A stretch of DNA of 64,000 bases from the NCBI GenBank assembly GCA_963734965.1, contig CAVTJK010000004.1:186001-250000 (forward strand), given 5' to 3'. A program made the position numbers and the translations under genes. This DNA is from UBA4742 sp963734965 (GTDB lineage: Bacteria; Actinomycetota; Acidimicrobiia; Acidimicrobiales; Acidimicrobilacustridaceae). The notes beneath the pieces are model-generated. The model searched no databases. It was not told where the DNA came from and saw only the letters and a list, made by a program, of their open reading frames with translations. Below are positions 16,345 to 25,528 of the stretch, piece by piece (the first letter of the stretch is position 1; the number at the start of each line of letters is the position of its first letter).

Positions 16345-18079
16345 ATGGAAGCCCCCCCGCCGATCGGAAGCCCCCGCGGCCTCGAACGCTGGGTCCCCGG
16401 CATCCGCATGGTCCGCACCTACGACCGGCAGTGGTTGCGGTTCGATCTCGTGGCCGGTGTGGTCCTGGCCGCCATCCTGGTCCCGCAAGGGATGGCGTAC
16501 GCCGAGTTGGCCGGGCTGCCTCCGGTCACCGGCCTCTACACGACCATCGCCTGCCTGGTCGGCTACGCCGTCTTCGGGCCGTCCCGGATCCTCGTCCTCG
16601 GCCCCGACTCGTCGGTGTCGCCCCTGATCTTCGCGGCCATCACCCCGCTGCTGGTCGCCGGCGGCGATCCGACCAAAGCCATCGCACTGGCCGGGATGAT
16701 GGCGGTGATGGTCGGGCTCATCGAGGTCGGCCTCGGCCTCGGCAAGCTCGGCTTCGTAGCCGATCTCCTCTCGAAGGAGGTCCAGGTCGGCTACATGAAC
16801 GGCCTCGGGATCACGATCGTCGTCAGCCAACTCCCCAAGCTGTTCGGCTTCTCGACCGATGCCAACGGCTTCGTCGACGAGCTGCGCGAGTTCTTCAGCC
16901 ACATCGACCAGACCAACGGGCGAGCGCTCCTGCTCGGCGCCGGCGTGCTCATCCTGCTGTTGGTGCTGCCTCGGTTCACCACCAAGATCCCGGCCGTGTT
17001 GGTGGCCGTCGTCGGCGCGACGGTGATCTCCGCCGTCCTCGGCCTGGCCGCGATGGGCGTGAAGGTGACGGGAGCACTCCCCCAAGGTGTGCCGAAGCCG
17101 TCGGTGCCGTGGACGAGCGCGTCCGACCTGGGACCGTTGCTCGTCGCCGCGCTTGGGCATCACGCTGGTGTCGCTGACCGACACGATCGCCACCGCCACC
17201 GCCTTCGCGGCCCGTCGAGGCGACGAGGTCGATCCGAACCAGGAGATGGTCGGCATGGGCGCCTCGAACGTCGCCGCCGGATTCTTCGGGGGCTTCGCCA
17301 TCTCGACGAGCGGGTCGAGGACGGCGGTGGCCGAGCAGGCCGGGGCCAAGAGCCAGGTCACGGGTCTGGTCGGCGCGGGCGTGGTCATGCTCCTGTTGCT
17401 CGTCTTCAACTCGTTGCTGGCCGATCTGCCTCAGTCGGCGCTGGCGGCCGTGGTCATCGCCGCCGCGCTGTCGCTCATGGACTTCGCGATCCTGCGCCGC
17501 TACGCCCACGTGCGCCGATCGGCTCTCGTGCTCTCCCTGGTGGCGACGGCCGGGGTCATCCTGTTCGGGGTGCTGCAGGGCATCCTGATCGCGGTGGGGC
17601 TGTCCATCCTGTTGTTCTTCCGGCGCAGCTGGCGGCCCCACGGCGACGTGCTGGGACGAGTTGACTCCCTCGACGGTTGGCATCGCGTCGAGGAGTACCC
17701 CGATGCGACCGAGACCCCGGGCATCGTCATCTACCGATGGGAAGCCCCGCTGTTCTTCGCCAACTCAGGCATCTTCATGGACGAGATCCGCCGCCTGGTC
17801 CGCCATCGCCATCCGGGGTGGGTGGTCCTGCAGTGCGAAGCGATGACCGACATCGATGTGACCGCGGCGGACATGCTCGAGCGCCTCGATCTGGAGCTCG
17901 ATGCGCAGGGCGTGCACATGGCCTTCGTCGAGCTCCGTGGCCGCCTGCACGATCTGGTCGAGCGCTACGGACTGCACGAGACGCTGGACCGCCAGCACTT
18001 CTACCCGAGCATCGGTGCCGCCCTCCGCGACATCGAGCGCATAGACGGAGAGGCCGGCTCAGGGGAGCCGGATCATTGA
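16345..18079 (+). pseudogene. SulP family anion permease, one frameshift
   Basis: This SulP/SLC26 transporter of about 577 residues has the family start VAGVVLAAILVPQGMAYAELAGLPPVTGLYTT, the FGPSRILVLGPDSSVSPL motif, about ten membrane helices and a C-terminal STAS domain (about residues 450-560). The frame breaks near 17155: deleting the C in CTTGGGCATCACG restores LGITLVSLTDTIATATAFA. The 3' end overlaps the convergent lipid-kinase gene by 7 bases. Likely substrate sulfate, bicarbonate or another anion; not decidable from sequence. Confidence 0.8.
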
Positions 18080-19446
18080 TCGGCGTCGACCAAGGGGTCC
18101 ACGCCTCGGGCGATGGCGATCAGATCGGCCACCGACACGTCGCGGGCTCGGCGACGCTCGGCCTCGGTGAGGTTCCCCTCGGGAACGAGGAGGCGCAGCC
18201 CACGCGGGTGGATCCGGAAGTCGAGCGGGGTGTCGAGCTCGAGCGCCTCGCCGTCGACACCGACGAACGCCGAGCCTGACCGCGACCGCACCTCGAACTG
18301 CTCGGTCGTGAACTCGTGCCAGTGCCGGCTCCGCCTACGTTGACCGAGGGCGGAGAGGGTCACCACGCTCGCCGCCTCGGCTCCGGTGGCGGCCGTGATG
18401 GCGACCACGCCGAGGGTTCCCGTGTCGAGTCGGCGCCGCTGGGAAGCATCGAGCGTCGCGCCCAGCACATACGGGTTGTTCGACACCTGGATCACGAACG
18501 CGCCGTCGACCTCGGCCCCGTCCGGCTCGGTGAACTGCAGATCGAAGGGCTCCTGGCGACTGCCGAGCAGCTCGGGAAGCAGAGCTTTGGTCGTCTCGGA
18601 CTTGGCGTCGCGGTATCCCTCCTGCTGGACGATGGTCGCGTAGACGCCGAGCGACACGTTGTTGACGAACAGGCGGTCGCCGACCGTCGCGTAGTCGATG
18701 CGGCGCTCGACGGCGTCGCGAAAGGCGTGCAGGCTCAGCCGAGGATCGTCACGGTCGATGCCCAGGTCGAGGGCGAAGTGGTTGCGCGTGCCCGCCGAGA
18801 CCAGCACGAACGGGAGGTCGTGCTCGATGGCGATCGACGCCACCAGGGCCTGCGAGCCGTCGCCGCCGGCCATACCCAGGCAGTCGGCGCCCCGCGCCAC
18901 GGCGTCGCGCGCGAGCTGTTCGAGGTCCAGTCCCTCGGCCAGCATGACCACCTCGACGCCGAGGCTCTCGGCCAGCTCGACCAGCTCGAACTTGGCGACC
19001 TTGCCGCCACCCGACCACGGGTTGCAGATGAGCACGGGGTGCTCGGGGACCGACACGGTTCGCGGGCGGCGTCCGTCGCGTCGATGGAGGTGGTGAGCCA
19101 GCGCCGCGCGGCCGCATCCGAAGGTCAGGGCCAGGAGGGCGACCACGATCGCCAACCGGAGGACGGGTCGATCCCCAGACGGCGTAGCCGCGATCAGCGC
19201 GGTCACGATCACGATGACGCCGACCGCGGCCACGACGGCGCCTACCAAGCGACGGGGCATCGGCTCGGTGATCACGAACCACCCACCGGCGACGACCAAC
19301 GCCAGACCGACCAGGCCGCCTCCCAGCAGCCCGATGTTCCTGATCACGAACGCCACCACGGCTACCACGAGCAGCGCTCCCGAAACGAGCGACACCAATG
19401 CGAAGGCGCGGCTACGCCAACCTACGCGGCCCCAGTGCTCGGTCAT
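18073..19446 (-). CDS. diacylglycerol kinase-like membrane protein
   Basis: This 457-residue protein has four N-terminal membrane helices (about residues 14-110), then a diacylglycerol/sphingosine kinase catalytic domain: CNPWSGGGKVAKF as the nucleotide loop, GMAGGDGSQALVAS as the GGDGT motif, SAGTRNHFALDLG and a C-terminal YegS-like beta domain (AFVGVDGEALELDTPL). The membrane fusion suggests a lipid kinase acting at the inner leaflet. It ends tail-to-tail with the SulP gene. Confidence 0.85.
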   Translation of the reverse strand: MTEHWGRVGWRSRAFALVSLVSGALLVVAVVAFVIRNIGLLGGGLVGLALVVAGGWFVITEPMPRRLVGAVVAAVGVIVIVTALIAATPSGDRPVLRLAIVVALLALTFGCGRAALAHHLHRRDGRRPRTVSVPEHPVLICNPWSGGGKVAKFELVELAESLGVEVVMLAEGLDLEQLARDAVARGADCLGMAGGDGSQALVASIAIEHDLPFVLVSAGTRNHFALDLGIDRDDPRLSLHAFRDAVERRIDYATVGDRLFVNNVSLGVYATIVQQEGYRDAKSETTKALLPELLGSRQEPFDLQFTEPDGAEVDGAFVIQVSNNPYVLGATLDASQRRRLDTGTLGVVAITAATGAEAASVVTLSALGQRRRSRHWHEFTTEQFEVRSRSGSAFVGVDGEALELDTPLDFRIHPRGLRLLVPEGNLTEAERRRARDVSVADLIAIARGVDPLVDADQ

Positions 19447-19472
19447 TGCCCGACGAGGTTAGTGGCCCGAGC

Positions 19473-19889
19473 TCAGGCGAGGTCAGAGAGCAGCATCTCG
19501 ACGTGGCGGGCTATGGCGTCGCGGATCGGCCGCACGGCATCGAGGTCCAGTCCCGCAGGATCATCGAGCTCCCAGTCCTCGTAGCGCTTGGCCGGCACAT
19601 AGGGACAGGCATCACCGCAGCCCATCGTCACCACCACGTCGGCGAGATCGAGTTGACGGTCGGTCCAGTGCTCAGGGTGCTCGCCGGCGATGTCGATGCC
19701 GACCTCGGCCATGGCCTGCACGGCGACGGGGTTGATCTCGTCGGCGGGTTGGCTGCCGCCCGACAGGCCCACGGCGCGGCCTTCGGCCAGATGACGAAGC
19801 CATCCGAGAGCCATCTGAGAGCGTCCGGCATTGTGCGTGCACAGGAACAGGACCGTGGGACGGGCATCTTCGGCCGCGTCGTCCATCAC
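19473..19889 (-). CDS. arsC: arsenate reductase (low-molecular-weight phosphatase fold)
   Basis: 138 residues. LFLCTHNAGRSQMA is the CX5R phosphate/arsenate-binding loop; TMGCGDACPYVPAKRYEDWELDDPAG carries the second and third Cys region and the DP acid loop. Such enzymes reduce arsenate to arsenite with thioredoxin or, in actinobacteria, mycothiol. The start overlaps the stop of the upstream channel gene, so it is the last gene of arsI-aqpS-arsC. In this arrangement the arsenite formed could leave through the adjacent channel. Confidence 0.88.
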   Translation of the reverse strand: MMDDAAEDARPTVLFLCTHNAGRSQMALGWLRHLAEGRAVGLSGGSQPADEINPVAVQAMAEVGIDIAGEHPEHWTDRQLDLADVVVTMGCGDACPYVPAKRYEDWELDDPAGLDLDAVRPIRDAIARHVEMLLSDLA

Positions 19890-20623
19890 CCGCCGGTTCC
19901 AGTCGCGGCGGAGTCGGGTTCACGAGCGACGACGACGCTGTCGCCGGCGACGCCGGCGAAGAGGAACCAGGCCAGGCCGACGGCGACCAACGAGCCGGCG
20001 ACCTGGGCGGCGATGAACGCCGGAACCGAGGAGGGAGCGATGCCCGAGAAGGTGTTCGTGAGGGTGCGAGCCAGGGTCACGGCGGGGTTGGCGAAGCTGG
20101 TCGACGACGTGAACCAGTAGGCGGCGGCGATGTAGGCCCCGACCGCATAGGGCGCGACCTCGCGGTGCCGCGACCGGACCACGCCCAGGATGACCAGGAG
20201 CAATCCAAAGGTGGCGACCACCTCGCTGAGCCAGATGCCCCCACCCGAACGCACCTCGGTCGAGAGGGTGACCGCGGGCTGGGAGAACATCAGGTTGGCG
20301 ATGACCGCCCCCAACCCCGCGCCGACCACTTGCGCCGCTGAGTAGGCCGCGGTCTCGCCGCTGCTCAATCCCCCCAGCAGGCGATCGGCCAGGCTGACCA
20401 CCGGATTGAAGTGACCGCCCGACACTGGCCCGAGGGCCAGGATGAGCGCCACCAGCACGGCCCCGGTGGCGATCGAGTTCTCCAGGAGCTGCAGGCCGGT
20501 CTGGCCAGGTGAGAGGCGCTGGGCCGCGATGCCCGAGCCGACGATGGCGGCCACGAGCAGCAGCGAGCCCAGACCTTCAGCCGTGAGGCGACGGGCCAGA
20601 TCCCGACCGGCGGCCGACTTCAC
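19886..20623 (-). CDS. aqpS: MIP/aquaglyceroporin-family channel of the arsenic locus
   Basis: About 245 residues with six membrane helices and the two half-helix motifs HFNPVVS and SFANPAVT of the aquaporin family. I chose the GTG at 20623 because it overlaps the arsI stop as GTGA; a longer frame to 20743 lies inside arsI. Bacterial arsenic operons with a MIP channel instead of ArsB/Acr3 export arsenite downhill after ArsC reduction (as shown for AqpS). No other arsenite pump is seen in the window, supporting that role by inference. Confidence 0.82.
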   Translation of the reverse strand: MKSAAGRDLARRLTAEGLGSLLLVAAIVGSGIAAQRLSPGQTGLQLLENSIATGAVLVALILALGPVSGGHFNPVVSLADRLLGGLSSGETAAYSAAQVVGAGLGAVIANLMFSQPAVTLSTEVRSGGGIWLSEVVATFGLLLVILGVVRSRHREVAPYAVGAYIAAAYWFTSSTSFANPAVTLARTLTNTFSGIAPSSVPAFIAAQVAGSLVAVGLAWFLFAGVAGDSVVVAREPDSAATGTGG

Positions 20624-21081
20624 CCGCAACAGCGGGCCGATGACTCGGGGGCCGATCCGCAGCACAGAGTGTCGGATCCGTCGATGCGGCGGAGTTGGTT
20701 GGGCGCCATCTCGACATCGTCGAGCACGGCATAGATCTCCCACGGCTCACCGTCAGGACCATCGGTCCAGACCTTGTCCTGGAGGGCATAGCAGCACTCG
20801 ACGTGGTCCTCGGTGGCACTGGCCAAGCCGACCGCCGCCAGGCGTTCAGCGGCGGCGGCCACCTCGTCGGTCGCGCTCACCTCGATGCCCAGGTGGTTGA
20901 GGGTGCCCGCTTGGTCGGGACCGTCGACCTCGATGAGCACCAGCTTGAGGGGCGGCTCGGTCACGGCGAAGTTGGCGTAGCCGGGTCGCACCTTGGCCGG
21001 CTCGGTGGCGAACAGCTTGGAGTAGAAGTCGACGGCGGCCTCGAGGTCCGAGACGTTCAGGGCGAGCTGCACTCGTGACAT
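20620..21081 (-). CDS. arsI: ArsI/CadI-type VOC dioxygenase
   Basis: 153 residues, VOC fold: MSRVQLALNVSDLEAAVDFYSKLF, LNHLGIEVS, and TEDHVECCYALQDKVWTDGPDGEPWEIY. The adjacent Cys pair in ECCYA is the organoarsenical-binding feature of ArsI C-As lyases, and His/Glu ligands for iron are present. The C-terminus carries further Cys (TLCCG, RCCG). The family cleaves methylarsenite; some members are annotated CadI (cadmium-induced). First gene of the operon, divergent from arsR. Confidence 0.85.
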   Translation of the reverse strand: MSRVQLALNVSDLEAAVDFYSKLFATEPAKVRPGYANFAVTEPPLKLVLIEVDGPDQAGTLNHLGIEVSATDEVAAAAERLAAVGLASATEDHVECCYALQDKVWTDGPDGEPWEIYAVLDDVEMAPNQLRRIDGSDTLCCGSAPESSARCCG

Positions 21082-21090
21082 CCGAGCTCC

Positions 21091-21110
21091 TTGATAGATT
21101 GATGATTATC
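21091..21110. promoter_or_regulatory. operator candidate 1 in the arsI/arsR intergenic region
   Basis: Just upstream of the arsI start, GATAGAT (21093-21099) and ATTATC (21105-21110) form an imperfect inverted repeat in an AT-rich stretch, unusual for this GC-rich window. ArsR-family repressors bind such AT-rich dyads over promoters. Inference from position. Confidence 0.4.
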
Positions 21111-21130
21111 GATATACTGACTTTCGCGAA

Positions 21131-21152
21131 TCCATCGACATCTGTCAATGGA
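21131..21152. promoter_or_regulatory. operator candidate 2 in the arsI/arsR intergenic region
   Basis: TCCATCGACAT (21131-21141) and its near-perfect reverse complement CTGTCAATGGA (21142-21152) make a 22-base dyad with two mismatched pairs, centred about 37 bases before the arsR GTG. A plausible autoregulatory ArsR site. Confidence 0.45.
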
Positions 21153-21178
21153 TCGTTGTTCGGCATAGGGAGGAACCT

Positions 21179-21520
21179 GTGGTCGCCAAGCGCATCGCCA
21201 GCATCGAGGCCGACCAGTGCTGTGGGTCGGTCCTGGCCGCTCCCCTGAGCGACGACGACGCCGCGACCCTGGCCCGCGGCTTTGCGGCGCTGGCCGATCC
21301 CGTCCGGCTGAAGCTCCTGAGCCTCATCGCCGACGCCGGCCGGGTCTGCTCGTGCGATCTGACCGGTCCGCTCGGTAGGACCCAACCCACCGTCAGCCAC
21401 CACACCAAGACCCTCGCCGACGCCGGACTCATCACCGGAGACAAAGAAGGCCGGTGGGTGTGGTGGCAGGTCGTGCCCGAGCGCGTCGCCGCCCTTCGGG
21501 AGGCACTCGTCACGTCCTAG
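21179..21520 (+). CDS. arsR: ArsR-family metalloregulator
   Basis: 113 residues with a winged HTH (LARGFAALADPVRLKLLSLIADAG, TQPTVSHHTKTLADAGLI, KEGRWVWWQVV). Two Cys clusters, QCCGS at about residue 14 and VCSCDL at about residue 58, are candidate As(III) ligands. The VCSCDL site is close to the classical ELCVCDL of ArsR. The start is a GTG behind AGGGAGGAA. It is divergent from arsI-aqpS-arsC, with dyads between, so it probably represses both directions. Confidence 0.9.
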   Translation: MVAKRIASIEADQCCGSVLAAPLSDDDAATLARGFAALADPVRLKLLSLIADAGRVCSCDLTGPLGRTQPTVSHHTKTLADAGLITGDKEGRWVWWQVVPERVAALREALVTS

Positions 21521-21648
21521 CGTCGCCCGCCGACCCGACGCCCGGACCGTGGTGCTAGCACCCCGTACGAACCGCGTCCTAGCCACCTTCAGCTCTCATC
21601 GACGGCGTGGTGTGCTTGGAGTTGCTGGGAGTGAGGGAGGCGTCGGCG

Positions 21649-24093
21649 ATGTCCCGGCAGGCCCACGACGAGCGGTCACCGATCAACTGGGGAGCCACCA
21701 CGGCCTGGCTGCGCGTGGACCTCCGACATCGAGCCCTGTCGCTCGGCGCGCTGGCCCTGATCATCGCGCTGTCGAGTGCCACGGTGCTGGCTGCTCTGGC
21801 CGGCGCCCGACGAGGCCAGACCGCGATCGGCCGGCTCGAGGATCGCACCCTGCCGGCCACGACCGCCGTCCTGGCCAACACCCCCGGCTTCGACTGGACC
21901 CGCGTCCAACGCCTGCCCGAGGTCGAGTCGCTGACGCGCTTCGTCGTCGACTACGACCTGCAGACCGAGGGCGTGCCCAGCGATGTGCTCCAGTTCCCGC
22001 CCGGCGACGACGCGACCATGCGCACGATCGAACGACCCGTCATCTACGCCGGGCGGTTGTTCGACGACGATCGAGCCGACGAGGTCGACGTCTCGCGGCG
22101 GTTCGTGAGCGAGTTCCATCGCGGGATCGGCGATCACGTCGTCGTTCGGCTGCCGACCGAGACCGAGGTGATGAGTGGCGCGTCGGCGCCGTGGCACGGC
22201 CCCACCGTCGATGCCCGCATCGTCGGCGTCGTCGAGTCCCCCTGGTTCTCGGACGGGCCCGGCGGCCCTGGCTCGGTGTTCCTCTCGCCCGGGCTGGCCA
22301 AGCGGTATCCGGGATCGGTCCTGGGCGACCAGTCCCAGCGCGACGACCCGAACTTCGTGAACGCGCTCGTGCGGCTCAAAGGTGGTGAGGCCGCCATTCC
22401 GCAGTTCCGCCGCGACCTCGCTCGCGCCACCGGTCGATCCGACCTCGATGTCTGGGACCTGCCCGACCGAGAGCGAGAGCTCCAGCACGACGTGGTCTTC
22501 GAATCGTGGTGCCTCCTCGTCTTCGCCGCCATCGCGACGACCGCCGCGCTGTTCCTGACCGGCCAAGCCGTGTCACGGTTCGTGGCCGCCGATGCGCGGG
22601 ACCTGCGCACCGCCCAAGCACTGGGCCTGACTCGCACCGACGCCGTCGTGGCCGCCACCGCCGGTCCTGCCCTGGCCGGGCTGGCCGGCGCCGCCATCGG
22701 GGTCGGAGCCGCGTACGTGGCGTCGGCCTGGTTCCCGATCGGCACGGCCGCGTTCGTCGAGCCCTCGCCCGGCCGGTCCTGGAACTGGCTGGTGCTCGGG
22801 GTGGGGGCCGTCGCCATCGTGGCGGTGGTCGTCCTCGGTGTGGCGTGGTCGGCACGGCGCTCGCTGGCCGCCAGCGCGACCGCGATCGCCCACCGGTCGT
22901 TGCTGACCGACATGGCCACCAGGGGCGGATGGCCGATCTCGATGGTGATCGGCACACGGTTCGCGCTCGAGTCCGGCCGCGGCCGTGACCGCGTGCCGGT
23001 GCGACCGGCCATCGTCGGCGCCGTGATCGGAGTGCTCGGCATCACGGCGGCGTTCACCTTCTCGGCCGCGGTGACCGACGCGTCGGCCAAGCCTCAACGG
23101 TTCGGACAGACCTATCAGGGCGTGATCTTCGTCGGGATCAACGGCCACGACCTCGGTCCCGCCGATCGGCTGGTCCGCGATCTCGACGCGGATCGTCGGG
23201 TCATCGGTGCGCTCGACACCCGCTCCGGTGTCGTCGGTGATCCCTCGGGCACCGCATCGGTGACGTTGTACACCTACCAGCACGAGGCCAAGCCGCTACC
23301 AGTGGTGCTCACGTCGGGCCACATGCCCGACACGGCTGATCAGGTCGTGCTCGCTCCCCAGAGCCTCGAAACCCTCCACACCCACGTCGGCGCCGAGACG
23401 ACGTTGGTCGGTACGGCCGGCTCTCGCCACTTCCTGGTCACCGGCGTCGGGTTCGTCCCCAGCGGTGCTCACAACACCTACGCCCAAGGCGGCTGGACCA
23501 CCCCCGCCGGATTCGTCGACGTCGTGAAGTCGTTCAAGTTCGACAACGTGCTCGTCTCGATGCCTCCGCCCGAAGCCACTCCGCGCCAGTTGGCGACCCT
23601 GGCCAAGTCGGTGGCGACCAAGGACCCGGCGCTGGCCGGGTTGGAGATCGACCCTCCCGATCCGCTGATGGAGGTCGCCGAACTGCACGACGTGCAACGC
23701 CTGCCCCTCCTGCTCGGCGGGTTCCTCGTGATCCTGGCCCTCGGCGCCGTCGGCCATGCCCTGGCCAGCGCGGTGCGGCGTCGCTCGCGTGATCTCGCCG
23801 TCCTGCGCGCCCTGGGGTTGACCCCCGGTCAGTGCCGACGGGTCGTGATCGTCCAGTCGACGCTGCTCGGCGTGATCGGGCTCGTCTTCGGCCTGCCCAT
23901 CGGCTTGGCCATCGGCCGGATCATCTGGAGCGCCGTGGCGAGCTACACCCCGCTGCAATACGTGACCCCGCTGGCCGGATGGCAGCTCCCCCTCCTGGTG
24001 CCGGCCGTCCTGCTGGCGGTGAACGCGCTCGGCGTCTGGCCCAGCCATCGCGCCGCCCGGCTCCGCGTCACCACGGTCCTGCGATCGGAGTGA
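21649..24093 (+). CDS. FtsX-like (MacB-type) ABC permease without adjacent ATPase
   Basis: 814 residues. One N-terminal helix (about 20-40), a periplasmic domain, then three helices (about 285-420), a second anchor and periplasmic domain, and a C-terminal FtsX domain with three helices (LLLGGFLVILALGAVGHALASAVRRRSRDLAVLRALGLTPGQCRR). The ATG at 21649 has AGGGAGG at the right distance; an upstream GTG at 21607 is less likely. Such permeases normally work with an LolD/MacB-like ATPase, but none is beside it here. Transport substrate unknown (lipid, peptide or lipoprotein). Confidence 0.85.
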   Translation: MSRQAHDERSPINWGATTAWLRVDLRHRALSLGALALIIALSSATVLAALAGARRGQTAIGRLEDRTLPATTAVLANTPGFDWTRVQRLPEVESLTRFVVDYDLQTEGVPSDVLQFPPGDDATMRTIERPVIYAGRLFDDDRADEVDVSRRFVSEFHRGIGDHVVVRLPTETEVMSGASAPWHGPTVDARIVGVVESPWFSDGPGGPGSVFLSPGLAKRYPGSVLGDQSQRDDPNFVNALVRLKGGEAAIPQFRRDLARATGRSDLDVWDLPDRERELQHDVVFESWCLLVFAAIATTAALFLTGQAVSRFVAADARDLRTAQALGLTRTDAVVAATAGPALAGLAGAAIGVGAAYVASAWFPIGTAAFVEPSPGRSWNWLVLGVGAVAIVAVVVLGVAWSARRSLAASATAIAHRSLLTDMATRGGWPISMVIGTRFALESGRGRDRVPVRPAIVGAVIGVLGITAAFTFSAAVTDASAKPQRFGQTYQGVIFVGINGHDLGPADRLVRDLDADRRVIGALDTRSGVVGDPSGTASVTLYTYQHEAKPLPVVLTSGHMPDTADQVVLAPQSLETLHTHVGAETTLVGTAGSRHFLVTGVGFVPSGAHNTYAQGGWTTPAGFVDVVKSFKFDNVLVSMPPPEATPRQLATLAKSVATKDPALAGLEIDPPDPLMEVAELHDVQRLPLLLGGFLVILALGAVGHALASAVRRRSRDLAVLRALGLTPGQCRRVVIVQSTLLGVIGLVFGLPIGLAIGRIIWSAVASYTPLQYVTPLAGWQLPLLVPAVLLAVNALGVWPSHRAARLRVTTVLRSE

Positions 24094-24151
24094 TGCGATC
24101 GCACGGCGGAACTGGCGAGGCCCGACGCGGCGGCTACGCGACCATGGCGGG

Positions 24152-24874
24152 ATGACGACACCCCAGCCGGGGCGCGCCACGCCGGGCTGGCGCCGAGACG
24201 AGGTTGCCAGCGCCGGGCGCGAGAACCTGGATCAGGCCCATGTGGCCCGCTACGACGGCAAGGAGGACATCGGCGCGCCGGCCGAGGTCGCACTGCTGCA
24301 AGGGCTCGACCTGGGCCCGGCATCCACCGTGGTCGACCTCGGCACCGGCACCGGGCAGTTCGCCCTCGCCGCCGCGCCGACCTGTCGGCGCGTCGTGGCC
24401 GTCGACGTGTCAGCGGTCATGCTCGAACGCCTCACCGCCAAGCTCGGCCCGGCCGGTCTGACCAACGTCGAGGTCATCGAGGCCGGCTTCCTCACCTACG
24501 AGCACCAGGGCCAGCCCGCCGACATCGTCTACACCCGCTACGCCCTGCACCATCTACCTGACTTCTGGAAGGCCGTCGCGCTGGACCGGATGCGATCGAT
24601 GCTGGCCCCGGGCGGCATCTTGCGACTGTGGGACATCGTGTACCACTTCGGCCCTGACACCGCGACCGACCACATCGAGGCGTGGTGCCAGTCGGGCGGC
24701 GACGACGTCGAGGCTGACTGGAGCCGAGCCGAGCTCGAAGAGCACGTGCGCGACGAGCACTCGACGTTCACCTGGCTGCTCGAACCGATGATCGAGCGCA
24801 GCGGGTTCGCGATCGAGGCGGTCGACTACAGCAGCGACGACATGTCCGCCAAGTACATCGCACGCGCGAACTAG
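24152..24874 (+). CDS. class I SAM-dependent methyltransferase
   Basis: 240 residues. Motif I VVDLGTGTGQFALAAAPTCRRVVAVDVS, the acidic end of beta-2, an ADIVYTRYALHHLPDFWKAVAL motif and LAPGGILRLWDIVY are typical of the UbiE/Methyltransf_25 group. It starts 58 bases after the permease stop and could be co-transcribed. Substrate not predictable. Confidence 0.82.
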   Translation: MTTPQPGRATPGWRRDEVASAGRENLDQAHVARYDGKEDIGAPAEVALLQGLDLGPASTVVDLGTGTGQFALAAAPTCRRVVAVDVSAVMLERLTAKLGPAGLTNVEVIEAGFLTYEHQGQPADIVYTRYALHHLPDFWKAVALDRMRSMLAPGGILRLWDIVYHFGPDTATDHIEAWCQSGGDDVEADWSRAELEEHVRDEHSTFTWLLEPMIERSGFAIEAVDYSSDDMSAKYIARAN

Positions 24875-24926
24875 CCGCGCCGCCGGTGACCCCGGCCCGC
24901 CGCCGGGGCTCACGCCCGGGACGAGG

Positions 24927-25316
24927 TCAGCCCGGCGGGGCGAAGAACTCGAGGGCGATGTTGTCGGGGTCGCGGAACGAGAGCCCCGAGCCGTAGTTGG
25001 CATCGACGATGCCCCCGTTGGCGATCCCGAGCTCGCCGAGGCGCGCCTCCCATGTCGCCAGCTCGGCCCGATCCGAGCATCCGAAGGCGACGTGGTCGAG
25101 TCCGATCGACCGCTCGTCGAAGGTGTCCGCCTTGCCGTCCGGGAACTGGTGCAGACCGACGAGGGTCGGGCCCACCATCCAGACCACGTGGCGGAACGGA
25201 CCCGTGTCCTCGTCGAGCACCGGATCGGCATCGAAGAGCTGCTGGTACCAGGGGACGCTGCGATCGAGATCGCTGACGGTGAGCGCCACGTGGGCGATGG
25301 ATGGGAACTCGGGCAT
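24927..25316 (-). CDS. VOC family protein (glyoxalase/dioxygenase superfamily)
   Basis: 129 residues forming one VOC module pair: IAHVALTVSDLDRSVPWYQQLFDADP, VGLHQFPDG, GLDHVAFGCSDRAEL and GLSFRDPDNIALEFFAPPG. Metal ligands are plausibly His9, His/Gln near 56 and Glu near the C-terminus. Upstream of the ATG lies GGGAGGCGTTCC. It converges with the methyltransferase gene. Reaction unknown. Confidence 0.82.
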   Translation of the reverse strand: MPEFPSIAHVALTVSDLDRSVPWYQQLFDADPVLDEDTGPFRHVVWMVGPTLVGLHQFPDGKADTFDERSIGLDHVAFGCSDRAELATWEARLGELGIANGGIVDANYGSGLSFRDPDNIALEFFAPPG

Positions 25317-25528
25317 GGAACGCCTCCCGGTCGATGGACAGAAGCTGACACCTCGAAGCTACGCGCCGGAAGCCCTGGTCGGTTCTTGATTCCCGATGTG
25401 GCTCCTGGCACAGCCATGTGCGGTCGATGTGGTCCGGCCATCGCGCCCCGGTGGGCTCGAGCCAGATGACAGGCCCGAATCTGCTGGCTAGCCTGCGGTT
25501 TCCGCCCCTCTGCCTCGGCTGGAGTCCC

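Noticed and set aside
19886..20743. Longer start of the aquaporin gene at 20743
   Set aside because: It would overlap 120 bases of arsI with a non-conserved Arg/Cys-rich peptide; the GTG at 20623 overlaps the arsI stop as GTGA.
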